Shown piece by piece: positions 1 to 5,574 of a stretch of 7,532 nt of DNA. The notes beneath the pieces are model-generated. The model made no database searches. It worked only from the letters and a program-made list of their open reading frames with translations, and was not told the origin of the DNA. The stretch is from Ruminococcus sp. UBA4385 (GTDB lineage Bacteria; Bacillota_A; Clostridia; Oscillospirales; Ruminococcaceae). Numbering within the stretch: the stretch's first letter is position 1; each line of letters begins with the position of its first letter. The DNA is taken from assembly GCA_002391065.1 (NCBI GenBank), contig DGRP01000034.1, positions 1 to 7,532 on the forward strand. Direction: 5' to 3'. A program made the translations under genes and the position numbers.

Positions 1-46
1 GGTCGTGCGGTGTTGCCTTAATGTAAAAAAAGCCTTTGCGCCCCTC

Positions 47-75
47 TTGAAATAAGTTCTGCGCTATGCTATAAT
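47..75 (+). promoter_or_regulatory. sigma-A promoter of the GH2 gene
   Basis: The -35 box is TTGAAA (47-52), followed by a 17-nt spacer and a perfect TATAAT -10 box (70-75). TGC directly before the -10 box (67-69) makes an extended -10 element. Transcription should start near A82, giving a leader of about 37 nt. This suggests the GH2 gene starts its own transcript. Positions 1-46 hold no recognisable gene or site. Box identity and spacing are read directly; activity is inferred. Confidence 0.85.
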
Positions 76-105
76 AGTGGAAAATCTGAAAGCAATACCG
101 TATAC

Positions 106-111
106 GGAGGG
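106..111 (+). promoter_or_regulatory. Ribosome binding site that fixes the GH2 start
   Basis: GGAGGG lies 7 nt before ATG 119. An in-frame GTG at 77 would add 14 residues, but it overlaps the end of the promoter, lies upstream of the predicted transcription start and has no Shine-Dalgarno sequence. ATG 119 is therefore preferred. Confidence 0.85.
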
Positions 112-118
112 CAGATAT

Positions 119-3100
119 ATGAGAGATACAATTCTTTTTTGTGACGGCTGGGAATTCTCCTTACAGCCGATAGGAACCGAATACCGCGATGACTTTGAGT
201 GGAGAGCAGTGGATATTCCTCATGACTGGCTTATTGAGGATACCAATGACCTTTACAAGACCTCGACGGGCTGGTACAGACGGCGCTTTACAGTGCCGAA
301 TGACGGCAGGAGGACATCTTTGCGCTTTGAGGGCGTGTACATGGACAGCCGTGTTTATGTCAACGGCAAGTCTGCAGGCGAGTGGAAGTACGGCTACACC
401 ACCTTTGAGTTTGACATAACAGAATATCTTCACGAGGGCGAAAACGAGGTCACTGTCAGGGTTGACCACAGAGAGCCGAACTCACGCTGGTACTCGGGCG
501 CAGGCATTTACAGACGTGTATGGCTTAACCGCTTTGAGGACACTCATATCCTGCCTGACGGAGTGTACATCTCAGCCGATACAGAGGGCAAGGTAACTGT
601 CACAGCCGAGACCGAGCGCCCCTCATCGGAAAGCGTGTCGGAGCTTACAATAAAGAGCAGGATATTTTCGGACAGCGGAGAGCTTCTCTCGCAGACCGAG
701 AGCGCAGTATGCGCTTATGACAGGTCAGCCATGCCTGAAACTGTGCTTCGGGACGGCTGTTCGTATTCATCGAATACGCAGTTTATAAAGCTTGCATCTC
801 CGAAGCTCTGGGATATTGAAAGCCCTGTGCTATACAACTGCGAGGTGTCGCTTTACAGGGGCGGAGAGCTTATAGATAAGGTAAGCAGTAAATTCGGCTT
901 CAGGAGCATTGAGTTTACCACAGACCACGGCTTTTTCCTTAACGGCAGACACGTTAAGCTTCACGGCGCTTGTATGCACCATGACCTCGGAGCGCTGGGC
1001 TCGGCAGTGAATCGCTCGGCAATAAGACGACAGCTTAGTATTCTTCAGCAGATGGGAGTGAATGCTGTCCGCACAAGCCACAATCCGCCTGCGGTGGAGC
1101 TTCTTGAGCTTGCCGACGAAATGGGTATGCTGATACTTGACGAGGGCTTCGATATGTGGGAGAGGAGCAAGACTGAGTTTGACTATGCAAGGTTTTTCCC
1201 TGAGTGGATAAGCCGTGATGTTTCCTCGTGGATAAGGAGGGACAGAAATCACCCCTGCATTATCGGCTGGAGCATAGGGAATGAGATATATGACACTCAC
1301 GCTGATGAAAGGGGCCAGGAGGTTACCTCTCTTCTGCGCAGGCTTGTGCAGTCACATGACCCGAGGGGCAACGGCTATATAACGATAGGCTCAAACTATA
1401 TGGGAAGCGACAACGCACGCAGGTGCGCTGACATTCTTAAAGCTGCGGGCTACAACTATGCGGAGCGCCTTTATGACGAACAGCACTCCGAGCACCCTGA
1501 CTGGATGATGTACGGCTCGGAGACCTCATCGGTGGTACAGAGCAGAGGTATCTACCATTTTCCGCTGAGCAAGCCTATCCTCTGTGAGGACGATGAGCAG
1601 TGCTCGGCACTTGGAAACAGCTCGCCTGCGTGGGCGGCTAAAAGCTGGGAAGCCTGCATTATCCCTGACAGAGACCGTGAGTACTGTGCAGGTCAGTTTA
1701 TCTGGACAGGCTTTGACTACATCGGAGAGCCGACTCCGTACTCAACGAAAAACAGCTACTTCGGACAGATCGACACAGCAGGCTTTCCGAAGGACAGCTT
1801 CTATGTGTTCAGGTCTGTGTGGACGGACTACAGAAGCTCGCCCTTTGTGCATATCTTCCCGTACTGGGATTTCAGCGAGGGCGACCTTATAGATATAAGA
1901 ACTGCAAGCAACTGTCCTCACGTTGATCTGCTCTTTAACGGCGAGGTGATAGCGCACAAGGATTTCAAGCCTCAGACCGATACCGAGCTTACCCTTGATA
2001 TAAAGCTTGCGTACAAAAAGGGCACGCTCAGCGCAAGGGCTTATGATGAGGACGGAAGGCTCATAGCCGAGGACACGGTAAAAAGCTTCGGGGACAGCGA
2101 GACTATAGAGCTTTCTGCCGATACCGAAGAGATAAAAGCAGGAAGCACCGAGCTTTGCTTTGTGACGATAAGCACCGCAGACAGCGAGGGCGATCCCGTC
2201 CGCAATGCGAGAGACAGGGTCTTTGTCAGCGTTGAGGGCGCAGGCAGACTGGTCGGACTTGACAACGGCGACTCCACCGATTATGAGCAGTACAAGGCGG
2301 CCTCACGCAGGCTGTTTTCGGGCAAGCTTCTGGCGATCATAGGTGCGACAGGGGAAAGCGGAGACATTAAGGTCAGGGTGACATCGCCCTCGGCTAAGGG
2401 TGCAGAGCTGACTGTCAGGGCAGTGCCGTCCGAGGCTGTTTCGGGTATCAGCCTGAACGCTCATAATACGGAGCGAAAGGGCTGTACAGATGACCTTGCA
2501 AATGACATTCCCGTAAGGCGGATAGAGCTTTCGGGCGAGCGCCTTGTGTTCGGCCCCGGGCACAGCGAGCTCAGCTTTGAGACAAGGGTTTATCCTGCCG
2601 ATTCTGTATACTCAGACGAGATAGAGTACCGCATTACAACCCCCGACGGAATAGATTCGCCGCTTGCGCAGATAGTTTCGGCGGAAAACGGCAGAGTGAC
2701 TGTTAAATGTAAGGGCGACGGGGAGTTCTGTCTCAGGGCGGCAGTGCGAAACGGCACTGAAAGGATAAGTCTCTACACAATGCTTTCTCTCAGGGGCGAG
2801 GGTCTCGGCTCTGCGATGATAGACCCCTACAAGCTTGTTGCAGGCGGACTGTTCACCCTTGCACAGGGCGAGGTTTCGGGCGGAATACAACACGGTGCGG
2901 CATTCGGGCGTGACGGCGGCTGGTTCGGCTTTGAGAATGTGGATTTCGGCTCGGTGGGCTCTGATGAAATAACGATACCGCTTTTTGCAAACTACTCGAC
3001 ACCTGTACACATAAGCGTCTGGGACGGTACTCCCGAAGACGGAGACTGTCTCGGCAGGTTTGAGTATGCGCTGCCGCCTGTGTGGCTTACCTATCAGGCA

Positions 3101-3571
3101 ATGAAGTATAAGCTTCCCAAAGTGCTGAGGGGTGTGCATACGATCTCGTTCAGCTCCGACCTTGCGTATGATGTTCAGGGCTTTGTGTTTGAGAAGCATG
3201 AAAAGGAGAGCTCGGAGCTTTTTGCAGGCAGCGCCGAGGAGATCTACGGAGACAGCTTCACCCGAAGCGGCGATGAGGTCACGGGTATCGGAAATAACGT
3301 TATCCTCGGCTTCGGAGAGTTTGACTTCACAGACAAAGCACCTGTGAGCATTACCGTTACAGGCAGGTCAGGCCTTCCTGTGAACAGCATACATCTCCAG
3401 TTTGACAATGGAGAGCAGAAGCGTATCCTGCTTGAATTCAAGGGCTGTGAGGACTACACTGCGCAGACCTTCCCGATAGAGGGCTTCTTCGGAAAGGGCA
3501 GGCTAAGCTTTGTGTTCCTGCCCGGGTGTAATTTCGATATGAAGTCATTTTCATTTGAGCTTGAACAATAA
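119..3571 (+). CDS. GH2 beta-galactosidase-like enzyme with DUF4982, Ig-like and CBM6-like modules
   Basis: This 1150-residue retaining glycoside hydrolase of family 2 probably removes terminal beta-D-galactosyl residues from oligosaccharides. Approximate modules: N-terminal sugar-binding sandwich (5-137), Ig-like GH2 domain (147-262), catalytic TIM barrel (267-545), DUF4982-type sandwich (560-650), GH2 C-terminal Ig-like domain (665-768, with LVGLDNGD at 711-718), another Ig-like domain (800-893) and two CBM6-like sandwiches (about 900-1028 and 1030-1149). Visible active-site motifs are WSIGNEI with predicted acid/base E389 and YGSETSS with predicted nucleophile E468. The 79-residue gap between them suits GH2. 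Other family signatures are RTSHNPP (318-324) and FIWTGFDYIGEPTPY (527-541). There is no signal peptide, membrane segment or sorting signal, so it is probably cytoplasmic. It has its own promoter and a downstream hairpin. Substrate is not settled by sequence: other GH2 specificities such as alpha-L-arabinopyranosidase remain possible. Module limits after residue 800 come from recalled similarity to clostridial homologues. Confidence 0.92.
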   Translation: MRDTILFCDGWEFSLQPIGTEYRDDFEWRAVDIPHDWLIEDTNDLYKTSTGWYRRRFTVPNDGRRTSLRFEGVYMDSRVYVNGKSAGEWKYGYTTFEFDITEYLHEGENEVTVRVDHREPNSRWYSGAGIYRRVWLNRFEDTHILPDGVYISADTEGKVTVTAETERPSSESVSELTIKSRIFSDSGELLSQTESAVCAYDRSAMPETVLRDGCSYSSNTQFIKLASPKLWDIESPVLYNCEVSLYRGGELIDKVSSKFGFRSIEFTTDHGFFLNGRHVKLHGACMHHDLGALGSAVNRSAIRRQLSILQQMGVNAVRTSHNPPAVELLELADEMGMLILDEGFDMWERSKTEFDYARFFPEWISRDVSSWIRRDRNHPCIIGWSIGNEIYDTHADERGQEVTSLLRRLVQSHDPRGNGYITIGSNYMGSDNARRCADILKAAGYNYAERLYDEQHSEHPDWMMYGSETSSVVQSRGIYHFPLSKPILCEDDEQCSALGNSSPAWAAKSWEACIIPDRDREYCAGQFIWTGFDYIGEPTPYSTKNSYFGQIDTAGFPKDSFYVFRSVWTDYRSSPFVHIFPYWDFSEGDLIDIRTASNCPHVDLLFNGEVIAHKDFKPQTDTELTLDIKLAYKKGTLSARAYDEDGRLIAEDTVKSFGDSETIELSADTEEIKAGSTELCFVTISTADSEGDPVRNARDRVFVSVEGAGRLVGLDNGDSTDYEQYKAASRRLFSGKLLAIIGATGESGDIKVRVTSPSAKGAELTVRAVPSEAVSGISLNAHNTERKGCTDDLANDIPVRRIELSGERLVFGPGHSELSFETRVYPADSVYSDEIEYRITTPDGIDSPLAQIVSAENGRVTVKCKGDGEFCLRAAVRNGTERISLYTMLSLRGEGLGSAMIDPYKLVAGGLFTLAQGEVSGGIQHGAAFGRDGGWFGFENVDFGSVGSDEITIPLFANYSTPVHISVWDGTPEDGDCLGRFEYALPPVWLTYQAMKYKLPKVLRGVHTISFSSDLAYDVQGFVFEKHEKESSELFAGSAEEIYGDSFTRSGDEVTGIGNNVILGFGEFDFTDKAPVSITVTGRSGLPVNSIHLQFDNGEQKRILLEFKGCEDYTAQTFPIEGFFGKGRLSFVFLPGCNFDMKSFSFELEQ

Positions 3572-3576
3572 AACCA

Positions 3577-3612
3577 AGAAAGACCTTCGGTCATGCGGCC
3601 GGAGGTCTTTCT
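3577..3612. terminator. Hairpin terminator between convergent GH2 and reductase genes
   Basis: Arms 3577-3590 and 3599-3612 form a 14-bp stem with one T-G wobble and an 8-nt loop. It begins 5 bp after the GH2 stop codon and lies 57 bp beyond the reductase stop on the other strand. The T-rich stretch on each strand falls partly inside the stem; beyond it the minus strand reads TTGGTTTTATT and the plus strand is AT-rich from 3615. It probably serves both genes, but neither tail is a classic run of uridines. Confidence 0.75.
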
Positions 3613-3668
3613 CAGTAAATATATTTTATGAGGCAAAATCTGCACTATTTTGAGTTTATCGACAGATG

Positions 3669-4706
3669 TCAAATTTTCTGACTGCCCGTAGACCAGACGT
3701 GCTTTTCGTCTTTGTTTGCAGGCTTGTTCTGAGCCATAACTCCTGCAAGTGCATGGGGCACATAGGGCTCTTCAAGGTAAGAAAGCTCCTCTGCCGAGAG
3801 CTCAAGCTCTACAGCCTTTACAGCGCCCTCTATATGGTGAAGCTTCGTCGCACCGACAACAGGTGCAGTCACCTTTGTGAGCAGCCATGCAAGAGAAACC
3901 TCTGTCATTGAAACGCCGTGCTTTTCGGCTAATTGCGCAACACGGCGGATAATTACCTCGTCCTGCTCCTTGGTCGCATCGTACTTGAATTTTGCATAGC
4001 TGTCCTCTTCTGCACGCTTTGATGTTTCCCCCGGGAGCCTTGCGAGCCTTCCGCTTGCAAGTGCGCTGTAGGGTGTCATAGCGATGTTGTCCTCACTGCA
4101 GAGCATTGCCATTTCACGCTCCTCCTCACGGAAGATAAGATTGTAATGCCCCTGAACAGAAACAAATTTCGCAAAGCCCTCCTTCTCGGCGAGGGCATTC
4201 GCCTTTGCAAGCTGCCACGCATAGCAGTTTGAAATGCCGATGTATCTTGCCTTTCCTGCCTTGACTATCCTGTTCAGACCATCAAGTATATCATAGAGGG
4301 GAGTGTTCCAATCCCAAATATGATAAATGTACAGGTCAACGTAGTCCATTCCGAGGTTTTCAAGGCTCTTGTTTATCATGCGCTCAATATGAGCCTGCCC
4401 TGTAATGCCTGCCTCAATATCGGCAGGAGTTCTCGGCAGAAATTTAGTTGCCACAACGACCTCGTCACGCTTTGCAAAGTCACGCAGCGCCCTGCCCACA
4501 TACTGCTCGCTTGTCCCCGACTGATAGGCAATAGCCGTGTCATAGAAGTTCACTCCAAGCTCCAGCCCGTGCTTTATTATCTCGCGGGAGTGCTCCTCAT
4601 CAACGGTCCATGAATGCTGACCGTTCCGGGCATCTCCGAAGCCCATACAGCCCATGCATATCCTTGAAACATTCAGATCCGAATTACCGAGCTTTGTATA
4701 CTTCAT
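3669..4706 (-). CDS. Aldo/keto reductase, NADPH-dependent type
   Basis: This 345-residue cytosolic (beta/alpha)8-barrel oxidoreductase is likely to reduce aldehydes or ketones with NAD(P)H. The family's catalytic tetrad is intact: D56 and Y61 in FYDTAIAY, K88 in ATKF, and H129 in DLYIYH. Cofactor-pocket signatures are GISN (157-160), Q185, PYSALASGRL (212-221) and GATK (285-288). The length and the single-domain layout resemble YajO/Tas-like members. The ATG at 4706 is preceded by GAGAGG (4713-4718) with a 6-nt spacer, and it overlaps the stop codon of the upstream TetR gene as ATGA. It is therefore the second gene of a two-gene operon and probably shares that repressor's control. The physiological substrate cannot be read from the sequence. 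An aldehyde-detoxifying role is likelier than a sugar-pathway role because the regulation is separate from the flanking hydrolases, but this is inference. Confidence 0.93.
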   Translation of the reverse strand: MKYTKLGNSDLNVSRICMGCMGFGDARNGQHSWTVDEEHSREIIKHGLELGVNFYDTAIAYQSGTSEQYVGRALRDFAKRDEVVVATKFLPRTPADIEAGITGQAHIERMINKSLENLGMDYVDLYIYHIWDWNTPLYDILDGLNRIVKAGKARYIGISNCYAWQLAKANALAEKEGFAKFVSVQGHYNLIFREEEREMAMLCSEDNIAMTPYSALASGRLARLPGETSKRAEEDSYAKFKYDATKEQDEVIIRRVAQLAEKHGVSMTEVSLAWLLTKVTAPVVGATKLHHIEGAVKAVELELSAEELSYLEEPYVPHALAGVMAQNKPANKDEKHVWSTGSQKI

Positions 4707-5323
4707 TTTGTACCTCTCAACAGTCTTAACACACAGGAATAAACTATTTCGTAAACACTGTGCATTCTGAAATCCATTTTAGCCTCACGCATAGCGCAGA
4801 GCTGCTTTTCTGTCGCAACCGAATAGGGATAAACTCCGAACAGGAAAGGGAAAAACGCGAAGATAAAGCTTTCGCAGTCACAGTCGGGGAAAAACTTTTT
4901 AAGGCAGCCTCTCACCGAATCAAGCGAAGCTCCGTATGCAAGCTTGAACTCCGTCAGCCTTTCAGGCCGTGAGTTTTCCTCCATATCATAATGGTTCATT
5001 GCGAGAAGCTTCAAAAGCTGCTCATGCTTTTCAAGCGAGTGTGCGAGAGTATCCGCAAAGTGCTCTGCGCTCATCGTATCGTTTCCATCTCTGACAGCGC
5101 TCAGCTCATTTGCCCAATCGTTATATTCCCGTTCCATGAGGGCTAAAAATATCTCCTCTTTTGTCTGAAAATAATTGTAGATAGAAGGTCTTGAAAGACT
5201 GGTCTCCACGCTTATATCCTTGAGCGTTATATCCTTGAAGCTCATAGTCCGGTAGAGCTTTTCGCAGGCATTTACGATCTCCTCTTTCCGAGAAGCTGTT
5301 AGCTCGGGTGAGCCCTTAGGCAT
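4703..5323 (-). CDS. TetR/AcrR-family transcriptional repressor
   Basis: This 206-residue dimeric DNA-binding regulator has the TetR N-terminal helix-turn-helix at about residues 12-58. The recognition part is DISVETSLSRPSIYNYFQTKEEIF (36-59), with the hallmark S-IYNYF-TKEEIF pattern. The helical C-terminal half (about 70-206) should bind a ligand and dimerise; it contains an aromatic FAFFPFLFGVYPY stretch (155-167), recalling one of the small TetR C-terminal subfamilies. The effector is unknown. ATG 5323 is chosen because GGGGGAAG (5328-5335) precedes it at Shine-Dalgarno distance. An upstream in-frame TTG at 5395 is the promoter's own -35 box and cannot be the start. Two matching palindromes around its promoter imply autorepression, and the ATGA overlap with the reductase implies co-regulation of that enzyme. 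Confidence 0.93.
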   Translation of the reverse strand: MPKGSPELTASRKEEIVNACEKLYRTMSFKDITLKDISVETSLSRPSIYNYFQTKEEIFLALMEREYNDWANELSAVRDGNDTMSAEHFADTLAHSLEKHEQLLKLLAMNHYDMEENSRPERLTEFKLAYGASLDSVRGCLKKFFPDCDCESFIFAFFPFLFGVYPYSVATEKQLCAMREAKMDFRMHSVYEIVYSCVLRLLRGTK

Positions 5324-5345
5324 TTTACTTCCCCCTTTTTTATAC

Positions 5346-5358
5346 TGACATTGTGTCA
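5346..5358. promoter_or_regulatory. Predicted TetR operator, downstream copy
   Basis: TGACATTGTGTCA is a dyad with 5-bp arms TGACA and TGTCA around a 3-bp centre. It lies at about +3 to +15 of the predicted TetR transcript, where bound repressor would block initiation or clearance. It matches the copy at 5382-5394 at 11 of 13 positions. The repeat is read directly; the bound protein is inferred from position. Confidence 0.75.
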
Positions 5359-5366
5359 CTATACAT

Positions 5367-5395
5367 ATTATATCAGCATTCTGACACGGTGTCAA
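5367..5395 (-). promoter_or_regulatory. Consensus sigma-A promoter of the TetR-reductase operon
   Basis: Read on the minus strand, TTGACA (5395-5390) is followed by a 17-nt spacer and TATAAT (5372-5367). Both boxes are perfect consensus, so the promoter should be strong unless repressed. The predicted start is A at 5360, leaving a leader of about 37 nt. The -35 box overlaps the operator at 5382-5394. Confidence 0.9.
5382..5394. promoter_or_regulatory. Predicted TetR operator, copy over the -35 box
   Basis: TGACACGGTGTCA is a perfect dyad with 6-bp arms around a central G. It covers five of the six -35 bases and eight bases of the spacer of the minus-strand promoter, so occupancy would exclude RNA polymerase. 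Its centre is 36 bp from that of the copy at 5346-5358. Confidence 0.78.
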
Positions 5396-5481
5396 TAGCC
5401 TTTTCCCTCATTTTCGGGATTTTGGCACTTTGCACTATCCAAAACCATAAAACTTGTTATATTCTCACAACGGAAAACGTA

Positions 5482-5510
5482 TTGATTTTTGCTTTTCGAT
5501 AGTTTATAAT
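5482..5510 (+). promoter_or_regulatory. Sigma-A promoter of the GH127 gene
   Basis: TTGATT (5482-5487), a 17-nt spacer and a perfect TATAAT (5505-5510) form a promoter. Transcription should start near A5517, giving a leader of about 58 nt. The TetR operators lie about 90-135 bp upstream of its -35 box and do not overlap it, so direct TetR control is not evident. Confidence 0.82.
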
Positions 5511-5517
5511 GTTAAGA

Positions 5518-5546
5518 CAGCAACGCACAATGACTGTGTGCTGCTG
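5518..5546 (+). promoter_or_regulatory. Imperfect hairpin at the 5' end of the GH127 leader
   Basis: Arms 5518-5529 and 5535-5546 pair over 12 positions, with one G-T wobble (5525/5539) and one A-C mismatch (5523/5541), around the loop ATGAC. The stem begins about one nucleotide after the predicted transcription start and ends 16 nt before the ribosome binding site. It could act as an mRNA-stabilising 5' stem or, as DNA, as an operator dyad. The role is unproven. Confidence 0.45.
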
Positions 5547-5562
5547 CCTTAAAAACAACCCG

Positions 5563-5568
5563 AGGAGG
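5563..5568 (+). promoter_or_regulatory. Ribosome binding site that fixes the GH127 start
   Basis: A perfect AGGAGG lies 6 nt before ATG 5575. The longer in-frame start at ATG 5509 begins inside the -10 box, before transcription would start, and encodes an atypical Cys- and Arg-rich leader. ATG 5575 is therefore preferred. Confidence 0.92.
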
Positions 5569-5574
5569 AAACCT

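Noticed and set aside
1..46. Possible end of an upstream gene or terminator
   Set aside because: The stretch is too short, with no convincing stem-loop or open frame of interest beyond an A-run (26-31 region) and two TGCGC copies (37-41, 60-64).
830..1300. 156-codon open frame on the minus strand inside the GH2 catalytic domain
   Set aside because: It is antisense to the most conserved part of the GH2 barrel, with no start signals or recognisable domain.
2612..3199. 195-codon open frame on the minus strand inside the GH2 gene
   Set aside because: It lies wholly antisense to the GH2 C-terminal modules and encodes a Cys/His/Arg-rich sequence with no family resemblance.
3661..3671. GACAGATGTCA, resembling the TetR operator, at the end of the reductase gene
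   Set aside because: The half-site spacing is 2 bp instead of 3, one outer base differs, and it overlaps the stop codon away from any promoter, so chance is likelier.
5471..5485. Possible catabolite-response (cre-like) site just upstream of the GH127 -35 box
   Set aside because: Only the GNAANCG core fits; the flanking T, C and W positions mismatch, so it is too weak to call.
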